Origin: Sphaerolaimus hirsutus
Taxonomy: Eukaryota; Nematoda; Chromadorea; Monhysterida; Sphaerolaimidae
Direction: 5' to 3'
Assembly (NCBI GenBank): GCA_964036195.1
Contig: OZ038450.1
Span: 6,574,701 to 6,638,700, forward strand
Length of the DNA: 64,000 bases
Part shown: piece after piece, positions 1-21,901 of the stretch
How the letters are laid out: the number at the start of each line of letters is the position of its first letter
Position numbering within the stretch: the stretch's first letter is position 1
Notes under the pieces: model-generated
Told to the model about the DNA's origin: nothing
What the model saw: the letters and a program-made list of their open reading frames with translations, nothing else
Databases searched by the model: none
Made by a program: the position numbers and the translations under genes

Positions 1-40
1 ACGATTGACTATCACACTCACACGAAAAACACACACTCAC

Positions 41-227
41 CCGCGATTCTATCGAGCGTCCGATTAGCCCTGGCCGCCTCGGTCTCGCTCTGCTCGAACG
101 TGACCAATCTGTCGCGGCGCAGCACAGAGCCTGCCGCGCCGGGCAGGCCGCCGCGCGCCAAGACGCGCGACTGCAGCGTGCCGCCGCCGCGGCCGTAACG
201 TCGGCCGGCGAGCGAACGAGGCGCCAT
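41..227 (-). CDS. Probable first coding exon of an unidentified gene (partial)
   Basis: An ATG at 227 opens a GC-rich, Arg/Gly/Ala-rich reading frame of about 62 codons. It runs to a good splice donor (GCGG|GTGAGT, GT at 40-39), leaving phase 1. Downstream exons would lie beyond the window start. Base composition is sharply richer in G+C than the flanking DNA, as in a promoter-proximal first exon. No domain is recognised and no function is proposed. The alternative is a GC-rich non-coding 5' leader, since only the donor and the open frame support coding. Confidence 0.4.
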
Positions 228-1966
228 TGAGGCGGCGGGGTAGCTGGGGGGGGGGGGGTTGCGATGTGAATGGGGTGTGTGGAAAAACTCACTAGTTCAC
301 GGCCGGGCGCCATTTTTCCAGAAAGCGCCGGGCTGTAAAACCCTCTGTGGAATTTTTCCTTGGCGCCTAGCGCAATTGGCCGCACGGCACGATTTATTTT
401 GAACGACGCCTAGCGCCATTTTCCACTGGCGCTTTTTCATCACTTCCTACCGTCTACAGACACTAACTTGCAATCGAAACTTCTAAAACGTATTTATCAC
501 CAAAATTTGAGTTTGCCGATGTTTTTTAATTCCCATGGACACCATACCGGTAAAATCAAGAATGTTGAAGGTTGATTTGAGTTTTCAAAAATTTTGGTTG
601 AATACTGTTGTGCAAGGTCAATACGCACTTTAGGCGATACTATTCTCAATTGGAGCTTGAAAGCCAAAGGAATTGCGGGGAAAATTTTTGTCAAACTTTA
701 GAAATTCAGATTCCCAAGCCTATCATAACCGCAAACAAAACTTCTTACCAACTGATAAAAGTTTTACGTATCAAATGGAGTAAAATTTAAAAAAAATAAC
801 CGCAACCGCTGATTTTTATACTGATAGTCATTTAGCCAATTCATTGTTGATCTGTTGATATCCTTCGATTCCTGCGCACAACAGCGAATAATAACAGGTG
901 ATGCAGTGCAGGGGTATGTATATATCTTGAAATTGACCCTCCGGGGGGTTGCATAGATAGAAAATCACTCCTCTGGATGGATAGATGGAAATCTATAAAA
1001 AGACGCTCCTGATGTCGCCTCCGGCTGGGCGGTTTGGGGGGGGGGGTAACCCCCTCCTCATTCGAAACCCCTGATACGGCGGGAACAAAAATTTCACCGT
1101 AGCGGATCGCACGATTGATGGAAACAATCGACAATTGATTGATATAGTGGAAAGGTGCTCCGAAATTCAAACTTTATTTTTTAAACAAAAAATGCACGAG
1201 TAAAGCGGACAAGACAAAACGGATATCACATTCCAGATTTACGACGCAACAAAGCGTACAAATATGCACTGAGATGGTCCATCAAATGGCGCCTAATAAT
1301 AGAAAAACAAAAAAATACCCTAAAAACATTGAGAGACTCAATCAAAGTGGATAAACGATGTCACATAGGGTTTGCACTTTGCAGCGATATTACTTTTAGA
1401 CGGTATATAAATTTTCTTTCAAAATTCATCTGATACCGTTATTTTGGTGTCGTCATTCGCTATCGTTTCCACATTTCCATTTCAACTGACATCACAAATA
1501 GTCGCTAAAATATATTGCTGCAACCCCAATCTCACAACTACAAAACTCCCTAGATTTACAGCTGAGCGAGACAATTCTATCCAGCACAATGGACACATGA
1601 ATTTAAAAAAAAAAAGAATTAAAAAATGACCCCACAGCCTCACTCTAACAAATCGCTTCAATGTGCCTACACACACTAGTTTTCACCGTGACTTCGTGTG
1701 AAAACTGAAATTTTTTCAAATGCAAATTAATGAACACGGTTGAATGATTTTATTTAATTTTGATCGGAATTTAAATTAATGAAAGTTAAAATTTAAAATT
1801 TTTGAAACTGAAACATATAGCACACAAAACGAGTAGGCTGGATGTCGCCATGTCGCCATTTCAGTTTTCACATCGGTCACGGTGAAAACTGGTGTGTGTA
1901 GGGCCAATATCACAAATCTTCAATGTCAACTGAAAAAGTCAACTGTCAACTCCCATTACTTATCCA
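228..1966. other. Spacer with repeat remnants; OST3/6 3' end
   Basis: No gene is seen. A G-run lies at 245-260, a GGCGCC-type repeat remnant ending in TTTTTCATCACT at about 300-445, and a GATGGATAGATGG-type repeat with G-run at about 890-1110. A foldback at about 1664-1905 has complementary ends (CACACTAGTTTTCACCG and its complement). A minus-strand AATAAA at 1749-1754 is a candidate polyadenylation signal for the OST3/6 gene, although it falls inside that foldback. Confidence 0.5.
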
Positions 1967-4900
1967 TCACTTGAACAGGAAACTGTATGGATATCCATGG
2001 TGCTTGGATTTGAACACGGACAGCAGTAGGCTGAAGAAAACTGCAACCATTCCCAGTCCAACGAAAGCCATTACTGCGCGAGGGGACAGTTTATGCGACC
2101 AGGGACCAATGGGCCCACACACGCTAGTTGACATCGCAAATTCGAGTCAACTCAATGTCAACTAAATAACACCAAAAGAATTTTTAAAGCATCACACTTA
2201 ACAGAAACAATGAAAATTAAGTGTCATGGTGTAAAATTAACTACGTTCTATCAGATAGGAAAGTTGAAACTTCATAATTTACAAAAATTTAGTTGACGAG
2301 AATTCAGTTGACATCCAGCGTGTGTGGCGCCAATTCCACAAGTTGTGAATTGGCGAGAAATGTTGTGAAGTGCCAATAATAGTTGTGAGTGCTTGCGCCT
2401 ACGCAACTGAAATTTCCAAACCGTTTTGAACCCATTTGAGTTTAGCATAATGAATTATTTTTGATCTCCGTCAACAGTAGTTGACATTATTGTTCATTCA
2501 GGAGTCTCAATTCAAATCTGTTTGAAACATACTTACCAATTTTAGAAATTTCGATGGTCAACTAGTGTTTGTAGGGCTTTTATTCAAGCTTTAAGTTAAA
2601 ATAATTGAATTTGTAGTTTGAAATATTTACTTATCACACACATAAAACTCTAAACCCTTTCTTATCACAAATAACTATCACTTTCCTTGGCACATGAAAA
2701 CTCGTAGAATTCGCACCAGTTTTCAAACAAATGAAAAATTTGAAAAAATGAAAAATAAAAATTGCCGACTGCGTCTTCGATTAGCGTCTCCTTTTCCATC
2801 TGCAGCGTCATTCATCAGAATAAAACCGGCCGTGCACGCCGCATCTGCACATGCAAAATATCAAATAAATGTATTTAAATACAGGATTGTGGCCCACACA
2901 CGCTACTTATCATCAAAATTCCTGTCAACTAAATTTTCCTTAATTACGTGATTTCAACATTCCCTTTATATTATAGCATTGTTCATTTTATATAGCACCA
3001 CTTAATACATGTCAGATATTTCTTTTACATTTTCTGATATTTAAAAAAATCCGCCCTCCCACCAGTAAAAAATAAAATAAGATTTAATCTCCCGTGAAAA
3101 TCGCGGAAAACAATACGAATATAAATTTACGAAGTCACAACAAAACATACACAGGGCCGCTACGATGTAGGTCTCGGCCACAAACTGCATCTGACTACTG
3201 CCCGATATGAAACTCTGCAAACATTCAAAACAGACATTAAAAAACCAGACACGCGCAAGTTCAAATCACCCCAAAACCAACCGTCTCCCTAGTCTGGGGG
3301 TTCGTGTAAATAAAGGGGGGTCCCCGAATGTGGTTCCACATCTGGCCGCTCATGAACGCGAACACTACGCACAGACAGATCAGAGCCCAGGGGGGCACTA
3401 CCAGACCCTGTAAAATGCCCTGCCAAATGTAAAATGGCACGCAAAGTTTCTGAAGTTATGCAAAATGCACTGTAAAATGTGAAATTTTATTTTCCCCAGT
3501 CATGTTAGATTCTCCATGGCTTTTCGCACACTTTGCATAACATTCGAAATTTTACATAACTTTAGACACTTTGCACGCCACTTAACACTTTCCATGGAAC
3601 TTCACAGGGTCCGGCAGTGGCACCAGCTGGTGCGATTGTAGAGGAAGTCCAAGTTGTTCCGCCGCATGTACAGCAGCCCGCCGATGAGCATCGCCAGCAG
3701 GAGGACGACCGCCGGCGCGGCGTAGTTCGGCGGGCGCAGCACGCGGATCTGCGGCGCGAGTGCAAATGATTGTGTGTGCTGGCGTCGGCGGCGGAAATGG
3801 TGTCAGAGGGATCGAAAAAAATCTTGCTGATTGATAAAAAATGTATTCTTTTTTCAACAAAAAAGTTTTAAGAAGCCATACGTAGTTTTTACCAGTAAAT
3901 TTAAAGGGTCTGCGGCTTGGTTGCCCAGCAAAGACACGATTTTTTGGTACAGTTGTCCAGGCAGAATAAAAAACGTTTTAAAAATCACACTGCGCGCTTC
4001 AACTCGTTCTACAACAGAAAAATTCATCACAGACCCTAAGACCGCCACCCATAGAACAAACCAAAACCACCAAAAGAATACCGCAAACACAATCCCCCCA
4101 AAACCCACCACAACATCGGTGCGATCCTGCACAAACTTTGCGATGGCATCCGCCCCAAATCCGACCCGCTCAAAGTCCATGGTGTCGGCGCGCTTGCGGG
4201 ACGCCTTGGCCGGGAAGTGGATCACCACCGGCGCCGTGTTCAAGTTCAACTGGGAGAGAGAATTGAGGTGGTTTTTTGTGGGTTTTGTAGGTGTTTTTGA
4301 AGGTGACGTTGAGTGTGAGAAAAAGCTTCTCAGTGAGGTTGGATCGACGGGACTTTTTGCCGATTTTTTCTATATTGTAATGTGCTCAAAGTGCGCAGTA
4401 TCAGACATATAAATATATAATTTCTTTTAGAAAATCGCATAGGCCGTCCCGTCAGTGCCGTAATTTAAAACGAGAGTTAAAACTGGATTAGGATGCCAAT
4501 CCAGGAAAGTATGACCGAGGAATGAGAATCTGACGCGACCCGAACCCGACACCCGCACTATTCATGAAACCGATACCCGACCCGTTTTTGGATCCGATAC
4601 TCGAACCCGAAAATTTGAAAATTCCCCGTTGTCCCGGCTTCAAGTAAACCAACCATTGAATAAACGTCCTGTGCTTCATCAAAGTCAACCAACGCGAAAT
4701 AGAGCGCCTTGTTCTGCAGGAACACGTAACGGTACGAATTGGCCACGATTTCATACTCTTCATATGCTTGCCTATGACGGAAAATAATGTTTTGAGGTGC
4801 CCAATGGGTGTATCTTTGCAATTACGGCGTACACAACTAGTTGACAACGACGCCAAATGTCAACTGGTTCAGACACCAATTCAAAGCTTGCTCACGGGCT

Positions 4901-5666
4901 GACGAACGACGTTCAAAAGTTATTAGTCATGGCACAAATGAAGCCGTGGTGTTGAAAATTTTTCGTTTTAATCGTTAGCAAGCTTTGAAATTGAGACAGG
5001 GACCAGCTGACATTTGGTGTAGTTGTCAACTACATAGATGTGTAGGGCATTGAAGCACCAACTTGCAAATTCTGCATTGTCTGGCCGGCGACAATGCGGT
5101 AAACATGACTATCATGGAAAAATTTCTCGGCTGCGTCTTGATGTAGGTCTTGTATTTGTCCATGTTCAGGCGCATGACCGGCCGCCGGTACAGCGACTCT
5201 TGCAGCGAGTGAACCTTCTCGTCCAGGGTCTGAAAAAGGATGCATGGAAAAGCGGGACAGTTATTTTTTACAACAATGGAGAAACTCATTCATGGCAAAA
5301 TGGTAAAAATAGGTTTGTAACCATGTAAAAGGCAAGAAAACAGTGATGACGGCGAAATCTCCACATACATAGCTAGCTGAACGATTCGGGTGGCGATTGG
5401 TGCCCAAAAACTTTGCCGCTGATAGATACCTCGTCCATTTATGAGGCACCCCATCGGAGACTCCGTGTAAAATGTGGACTCAGACAGAAACATTAATCAA
5501 TTTTGGAAGCTTCAGTCGCCAACAGCGTGCGCGCACTGACTACAAACCCTTCAACTTCAAACAAAGAGACACATACCATGGCCTTAGAAGCGACAGCAGA
5601 CACATAGGCCATCACGAACACCGAGAGAATGGCGGTCAGCCAGCACAGGCGGCACAGGGGGCCCAT
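1967..5666 (-). CDS. MAGT1/TUSC3-like: Oligosaccharyltransferase subunit OST3/OST6 (MAGT1/TUSC3 homologue), exon 5 interrupted by a MITE
   Basis: This is the thioredoxin-like ER-membrane subunit of the oligosaccharyltransferase complex, which assists N-glycosylation of cysteine-containing sites. Exons 5' to 3': 5666-5577, 5229-5063, 4771-4654, 4249-4109, 3748-3282, 3214-3151, 2844-2770, 2073-1967. All have GT-AG sites and compatible phases. Without the insert in exon 5 the product is 330 residues, close to human MAGT1/TUSC3. A signal peptide (residues about 5-25) is followed by a thioredoxin-like domain with a CRIC active site (Cys82, Cys85). The segments [12 protein letters not shown] and [10 protein letters not shown] match the family, followed by four membrane segments and the terminal motif HGYPYSF. 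Exon 5 carries a 232-bp element plus a 4-bp target duplication that shifts frame and stops translation just after the first membrane segment. Identification is firm; whether the allele is functional is open. Confidence 0.93.
2105..2335. mobile_element. Foldback MITE, GTTGACA family
   Basis: The ends are CACACACGCTAGTTGACAT and the complement-like TTGACATCCAGCGTGTGTG, flanked by CCAAT on both sides. Inverted GTTGACA/TGTCAAC motifs lie towards the ends. It occupies the intron between OST3/6 exons 7 and 8. Related copies are at about 4830-5047, 36645-36807 and 60886-61829. Superfamily not assigned. Confidence 0.6.
3391..3622. mobile_element. MITE of the CCCTGTAAA family, inserted in OST3/6 coding exon 5
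   Basis: Imperfect terminal inverted repeats (GGGGGCACTACCAGACCCTG and, on the other strand, TGCCACTGCCGGACCCTG) flank a self-complementary core with repeated GCAAAGT/ACTTTGC and GTAAAATG motifs. Direct CCAG duplications lie at 3387-3390 and 3623-3626. No reading frame for a transposase exists. The element is entirely within coding sequence of a conserved exon. Confidence 0.85.
4830..5047. mobile_element. Foldback MITE, GTTGACA family, filling OST3/6 intron 2
   Basis: Inverted ends ACACATCTATGTAGTTGAC and GTTGTCAACTAGTTGTGTA lie about 16 bp inside the donor of OST3/6 exon 2 and close to the acceptor of exon 3. The 291-bp intron is therefore little more than this element with short flanks. 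Confidence 0.5.
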
Positions 5667-6033
5667 GATCGATATTTCTGTAACAACCCCCCTAACACTG
5701 ACGAACTGGTGATAAAACGTGATTTCGTGATAATCGGTAAGTGCGCATTGAAAGACACACTAGTCGGTGGGTAAAACATTGTGACAAGGAAAACTGTTGA
5801 CTAATTGTATAGATGCAATTAATTCATTGGCGAACAAAGCATATGGCGTATTTACGAGTACAATGTAAGCGCACATTCTGGAATAGCTCCCCACGTCACA
5901 GACAGTTTAACTGAGCTGAACGTGAAACTCTTGATAAATTGTCAGTGATCAGATTTTCATAAAGGTAAATTTAAAAAGCTAGATGTCGCGTAATTCATGT
6001 TTTCAAAAATGAAGAAAAAATAAGCCCAGCAGC

Positions 6034-7124
6034 TAGGGTTCAAACGATATGACTTTTCGATATTCGATATTTTTTTCTGAAACTCGATATTCGATATCGA
6101 TACGATATGGAACCTCGATATCGATATTCGATATTGAAAAATGGTCGATATTCGATATTTCGATATTTTCGATATTCGATATTGCGATTTGCTTTTGGTA
6201 TAGCAAGGCATATTTCAAGTGGCATATTGTATTATACTGAAATGTGAATGTTACATGTGATTTAAAAAGGTTTACATCAGTCAAAAGTAGAACATGGAAG
6301 AAAAACATGATGAACCAAAGTGTATCAGACAAATAACAATTGGTAGATATTACAGTTCATACTTATAACCTAATTGCTTAATGGCATGTTGCAAAAAATA
6401 GCATATCAGCATGACTGAGGCTCTCTGTGCATGTTTACCCGCTGTGCATGTAGACCCTAATTTTCACACAAAATCGCTCATTTTCATACCATTTTATACA
6501 TTTTCATCTTCAAATTCACTAGTTCATGTGTTTTATTGTCTATTTTCAGCTATTTCTTGTAGTATATGTGCTTATATACCCATTTTTAGTAATTTTTCAC
6601 CTACTTTTAGCGATTTTTCTACCTTTTTTCTTCATTATGAAAAAGCCTATACAATGAACCCCCACGAACCCCCAAACCCCCCAAAAAATTTTTTTAGCTA
6701 TCTATCCATCCAGAGGAGCGATTAGCCATCTATCCAGCCTCCTGGAGGCTCAAAGTCTTGAATACTCCTGACATGCACAGCGGGTAAACATGCACAGAGG
6801 CACAGGCCCTATCAGCATTTTCTAGCTCCAAATTTAGCACTCCAACAAAAATAACATTATAAATACTGTACTTTTACTCATCAGATACAATACTATAAGC
6901 AAATCAGATCAATCATAAATATGTCAAAATGAAAATGATAACTTAATTTAGGGACACAATACAGGTTCGATATATCGAAAAAATGGTCGATATTCGATAT
7001 CGATATTCGATATTTTTTCAAAATTTTCGATATCGATATTCGATATTTTTTCAAAATTTTCGATATTCGATATGAAAAAATGGTCGATATCCGATATTCG
7101 ATACGATATATCGTTTGAACCCTA
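6034..7124. mobile_element. hAT-like MITE, GATATC/TTCGATA family
   Basis: Ends TAGGGTTCAAACGATAT and ATATCGTTTGAACCCTA with an 8-bp duplication CCAGCAGC at 6026-6033 and 7125-7132. Both arms are dense in CGATATTCGATAT and fold on each other. The internal region is interrupted by another element at 6413-6810. Confidence 0.85.
6413..6810. mobile_element. hAT-like MITE nested in the GATATC element
   Basis: ATCAGCAT is duplicated at 6405-6412 and 6811-6818. The arms carry inverted TGTGCATGTTTACCCGC / GCGGGTAAACATGCACA. The core carries a CTATCTATCCATCC block related to the GATAGATAG family. Confidence 0.75.
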
Positions 7125-7351
7125 CCAGCAGCCAAATAGTCGCCTCCAAATGTCACACACAGAAGCCAACTCAGTTATAATACTTGCCAGGGAGCTATTC
7201 ACGAATATGTAAATAATTCATAACGAATAAATACGTCATAAATAATTTACGAAATTAATCACATACACGATATCGAAAACAAAACGTGCTCGAATATACC
7301 CACGAATTTATGTACACAAAATACAGCACAATACATACCCTCAAACCGGCG

Positions 7352-8799
7352 CTAGCTCTTAGTAGAGGAAAATCCAGCAAAACCCATCAAAGCGGCCATA
7401 CTTTCCTTGGCCTGTTTAGTGTCTTCCCCTTCGTCGTCTGAATTGTCGCCGCGCTTGCGTCGCTTGCGAATTTGTCGCTTTTGCCGTCGGTACTCGGCCA
7501 TTTTTTGCTCCTGTGGGGTGGACAGGGTTTTTAGATGGTCACGGCTGTTTGCTTGTCTGAGATCGGACAAGTTAAATATAAAATCCGCCCAAAATGCTCA
7601 ATCTATCTATCCCAGGAGCCGCTCAGTTATTTGTCTATTACGGGCGAACATTTCAGATTGCTACTGCCTGAAACCTGGAAAATCTAGAAATTTTTGTTGT
7701 GAAAGCCGCTTTAGGATACTTTAGGATATTTGGCGCAAAGCAAAAAGATAGCTTTAGACATCCTTTTAACCATAAAAACATTACATTTCCGATAAAGAAG
7801 GATTTTTCTAGTTTCTGCTCAGATTTACTTTTTTAGCATTTTCAATGCAATAAAACTATTGAGAGTTGGAAAATTTAACTGCACGAGTGTAATAATACTA
7901 ATGATCTGATCTGAGCCCATCTGAAGTTTTCAAGACCAAAAACTGCCAAAAAAATAAAAATAAAACAACACCTCTTCCTCGATTTCTCTCAGCCGCTCCT
8001 GATAATCGTACTCGAGCTTCTCCTTCTCTTTCTCATTTTTCTTCAACGAAATCCGGTCGCGTATTTCATCCGGGGTGCACTTTTTCACTTTCATCGACAT
8101 GCCCATGTTGCGTTGATCTGAGAAACAAAATCATGAGAACGGGTAAAAAGTACACAATTTCAAATTAATAAATGAAATCGCAGTAAAACGGACGTTTTCT
8201 GCCGTTTATGTGATCCAAAAAGTTGATCGAATCCTTGACAACGCAATCGCACACATCGCAGTAATAGCCGCCTGATTCCGCTTGTGGCGTGTCTTTTTTG
8301 ATTACCACTGTTTTGCCAACTTTCGATTCCAAGTCAACCTGGAAAATTGTAAAATTGATAGTCATAAAATTGGTTGTGCGATTAAAAAACTGTAATACCC
8401 CATTTAATGGGAGAATAAACAACCGGGTTTACTTTCGGCTTGGGACAAAGCCCTGTATACGTGTTCAAGAAAACAAAAAATACAGAGGGGATTTCAAACG
8501 GGAATGTTAATTATAAAAATACCTTGTATTCTCTCGGCTTCAGCAGCTCACGCTTCTTCTCGCCGATGCTCTTCCCCTCTTCCAGCAACTGCGCAAAAAT
8601 ACAGGCATGTTATTTAATGATCCACAGACACAACGTTTGGCACGCTGCCAAACACAGCAAAACTGGTTTTAACTCTCAAAGGTAGGACAAAATCAACTGA
8701 ACCAACACTCTCCGCCTCTGCGCGTTCTTGTGCGCGCTTTTCGTACTCCCCTATGTCCCATTTTCGTCGGTGATCGGAGGGCGCCCGGGCGTTCATCAC
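7352..8799 (-). CDS. ZMAT2: Zinc finger matrin-type protein 2 (ZMAT2 / Snu23), spliceosomal
   Basis: This is a component of the U4/U6.U5 tri-snRNP and pre-catalytic spliceosome, acting near the 5' splice site in the nucleus. Exons: 8799-8707, 8588-8523, 8338-8194, 8117-7972, 7510-7352, all GT-AG with matching phases, giving 202 residues (human ZMAT2 is 199). The N-terminal motif [13 protein letters not shown] and the core [20 protein letters not shown] are diagnostic. The zinc finger is C80-x2-C83-x12-H96-x5-H102, and the last His codon is split over the exon 3/4 junction. A charged coiled region and a terminal [10 protein letters not shown] segment complete the family pattern. The start is the first ATG of an ATG-ATG pair; the second codon is equally possible. 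The gene is intact. Confidence 0.95.
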
Positions 8800-9936
8800 G
8801 GACGATGCTCTTCAACAGCGACACGATTTTTATCTTTTTAAAATTGCGGGAAGGTAGAATGTCGTAACTGTGAGATGGGGATATTTCGGTGCACAAGTGT
8901 GGCTGAAAAATAAAACTCGTACTGAAATAGGCGGAGCTAATATATGCTTTACCATTAACGTTTTGGCAACGCGCCAATCTACTTGCGCGCTCCTTACTAA
9001 ACGGTGTAGTTGGGAGACCCACGAAAACACCAGTATGTCGAGTCGAAAGAATGCCGCCACCAGCCACAAAGCCTAAAATGCACATTCAAATGCGCTTCAA
9101 ATGTCATCAGCTAATCTGACACATTATGACAGGGCGCAGGATTTAAACAAAAGAACTTGTGACCAGCACCACACATTTTGTCAACTCACAATTAGGTAAA
9201 GTTGAAATTGACAGAAACTTTAGTTCTGCTGTATTTTTTCATTGCTTTGTTTCTCATCATCAATTCCAATTTTCAGCGGTTTTGATAGAACGAGTGGGAT
9301 AAACATAGTCTCATCACTTCTGTTATCTTTGCACGGATTACACACATAACAGTGATCAAGCCCGTGGACTTCCACACCCAGTGAAGTGTCAAATGTACCT
9401 AATGCAAAAGTGATACAAATTTGTCAGGTATCATGCAAAAGGTCATTTTATATAACACTTCGCATGATATTGATACTTTACAGGGTGCGTGACTGCCACA
9501 TAAAAGTGTGTAAAATGTGACACTTCGTCAAATAAAATTCGCGGTAGTATTTTCTCCATTTTTACGTGGGTTTTGGAATTGAACAATCCGCGTGAAATTG
9601 CACTTGAAGGTCCAGGTCCGATGCCAATTCCGCAAGTGAAGAAGTAAATTTGCACTCACTCCTCATTTGCACCGCTTCTACTTATCACTTGGCAATTCAC
9701 TTCAAATTTTTAATCTCATGACCAGGTACCTACTTGCCATTTCACTTTTCACTTGTAAAATGGCTTTTTACTCCTCCAGTCTCCACTTGCGGAAATGACC
9801 ACATAAGGGAGCATGTCCAAAAATACCATTACGTTTTGTTACGTTGTCCTGACGAAAATACCCGGGTACTAGAGAAAACGTAAAAATTCGTATATTTAGT
9901 AGTTTTATAGTGTCCACGCCCTCGGACGGAACTGTA

Positions 9937-10863
9937 TAGTGATGGAAAAAGCGCCTGGCTTTTAGCGCCAAGCGCCAAAAGCGCCATGGCGCTTTTCCTG
10001 ACCACGGCGCCAAGCGCCAATGGCGCCAGAGCGTTTTAGCGCCAAGCGCCAAAAGCGCCATGGCGCTTTTCGGGACCACGGCGCCAAGCGCCAATTGCGC
10101 CAGGAGACTATGGCGCCAAGCGCCAATGGCGCCAGCGCCAAAGTCAAAACGCCTTTTTATTATGCAGCTCGGTGTCCCAAACAGTTTTTTCAGCTACCTA
10201 CTCATCGTTGGAGAGGAGTAATTTGCTATCTACCCAACCCTCGAGAGGATCAAAATCCTGGAGATCCCTGATTCAGACGTAATAAAATGCTATGATGACA
10301 GAAACGTAAACATAAGTGACCAAATTTTTACGTATACTTTATTTTATAAGCCCTGTCCTAACGAAACTCAGTCATTGTTTGACTGCGTTACGTTAGGGTA
10401 AACTTCCCAGCTAAATCAGACCTGGGTGTATGTATTTCAAGGGTACAAAAAAATCTCATTTGGCAGCTCATTTGGAAACAAAACAGAAAATACTATTTTC
10501 TTGATGTCTAGTTGTTGTTATCAACATTTGGAAGTTGATAAATGTGTATTTTTGAGGGAAAAAACATGTTTTCTCATTATCGAAATATACCTAAGCATCT
10601 CTTAAGTAATTGATCACTAGAGTGTCCATTTATCTGTATTTTTAAAAAAATTTATAATCATGGTGTGGCGCTTTTATGGCGCCATTTAAAATGCTGGCGC
10701 CAGGCGCCAATAGCGCCACAAGAAAATAGCGCCAAGCGCCAAAATCGCCATGGCGCTTTCTCAAATCCCGGCGCCAAGCGCCAATGGCGCCAGAGCATTT
10801 TAGCGCCAAGCGCCTTGGCGCTTTTTGCTTTGGCGCTAGCGCCATGGCGCTTTTCCATCACTA
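9937..10863. mobile_element. hAT-like MITE, GGCGCC family
   Basis: Ends TAGTGATGGAAAA and TTTTCCATCACTA with the duplication GAACTGTA at 9929-9936 and 10864-10871. The arms are built almost entirely of GGCGCCAAGCGCC and CGCCATGGCGC units in inverted orientation around an AT-rich centre of about 500 bp. Confidence 0.88.
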
Positions 10864-11465
10864 GAACTGTATATTTCTATGAATACATTGTCTAAAACAT
10901 GTAGATATTGCATGGAAATCGGCAATTGAACCATCTAAAGGTGAAAATAATGGTATTTTCCAAAGCACGACGGCAAATACTACGTGTATAAAATTTCTAC
11001 GTTTACGTTTTTTTACGTATTCATTGGTATTTTAAAAATTCATACCTTTGATTTGGGAAATGTATTTACGTTTACATTTACATTTTCCAAAAATACCAGT
11101 ATTTGAACAACACTGGTCGTGTGCAAGTGGTCACCGCTGTTTTTAAGCACCATCAAACTCTCCTCGATTTGACTGCAAACGATGCACGCCGCCAAGCGAC
11201 CGCGACTGGCGAAAATCTACCACGGGCCGCGGCAACGAAGTGAGGATTGTATTGAAAGATAATTGCCAATTTCGATCGGATCCGCAGATGAACTGCAGAC
11301 GGTGACACGCTCCAGACGAACGAACCCTCAACTCGATCTCCACTCAGCAATTGACAAGTTTTCTGAATTGACAATTTCAACGTTGCCCGGCGACGATCCG
11401 TGACGCGAGTGTTCCTACCTCCCGTTGCTAAAGAACCCATGATTCTACCTATGAACGACGACCTG

Positions 11466-11625
11466 GGGGCAGTCCCAAGCCCTGTAAAGTAAAAGTGCCA
11501 AACGTCATGTAACATGTCAATCAAAACGAAAAAAAGATTTTATTGCTGAAAAAACATTGCAAACTTTACTTAACATTTGTTATAACAATTGACACTTGGC
11601 ATGACATCGGGGTTTGGGACTGCCC
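11466..11625. mobile_element. MITE of the CCCTGTAAA family
   Basis: GGGCAGTCCCAAGCCCTGTA at one end and GGGTTTGGGACTGCCC at the other, with CCTG at 11462-11465 and 11626-11629. It lies downstream of the polyubiquitin stop codon, outside recognised coding sequence. Confidence 0.75.
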
Positions 11626-11980
11626 CCTGTACGCAGACCAACGGTATTCAACATTCAGATACATCACAATTCGATCAAATTTCAGGCTCCGATTTATTTG
11701 TGCAATCAGTCCTCAAACATCTCAATCCAGAAAAGTGCCAGAAAATTACACCAGGCCAACACAAGCCGGAAAAGCTGCGGGCGCGGCAAAGGCGCCAGAA
11801 ATGCGACACAAATAAGTTATTAAATTAAGTAAAGCACAGAAAAATCGTGGTAATTTTACAATCGGAGCCTATGCTACATATTACATCCATTTCACAGTTA
11901 ATTGGCTGCTGAGAAAGCACGCAGATGGAATATTTGACTTGAAGAATCACGATCAATACAAGATCTAGCGTTGAATCAAA

Positions 11981-21901
<9,921 letters not shown>

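Larger units (their letters stand above)
5667..7351. other. Spacer between OST3/6 and ZMAT2, mostly nested hAT-like elements
   Basis: Promoter-side DNA of OST3/6 is followed by the nested elements at 6034-7124 and 6413-6810, then about 220 bp of AT-rich DNA before the ZMAT2 stop codon. No further gene is seen. Confidence 0.6.
8800..11980. other. Spacer between ZMAT2 and polyubiquitin
   Basis: 8800-9090 is the ZMAT2 upstream region. 9360-9500 holds an old copy resembling the CCCTGTAAA family. About 9812-11112 is a long foldback with inverted AAAAATACC ends and internal TTTACGTTT motifs, carrying the GGCGCC element at 9937-10863. 11466-11625 is a CCCTGTAAA element. A minus-strand AATAAA at 11693-11698 is the best candidate polyadenylation signal for polyubiquitin. 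No gene is recognised. Confidence 0.5.

Noticed and set aside
3282-3748. Treating the OST3/6 insertion as an ordinary GT-AG intron
   Set aside because: No AG acceptor at or near the element's end keeps the frame without deleting the second membrane segment; CTG|GTGCCA offers a GT but the matching end is CCCTG.
5957-6332. Open frames reading IEYRISNIEYRIS-like repeats (also near 57.8, 62.2 and 62.8 kb)
   Set aside because: They are translations of CGATATT repeats in MITE arms, present in several frames and both strands, with no start context or splice support.
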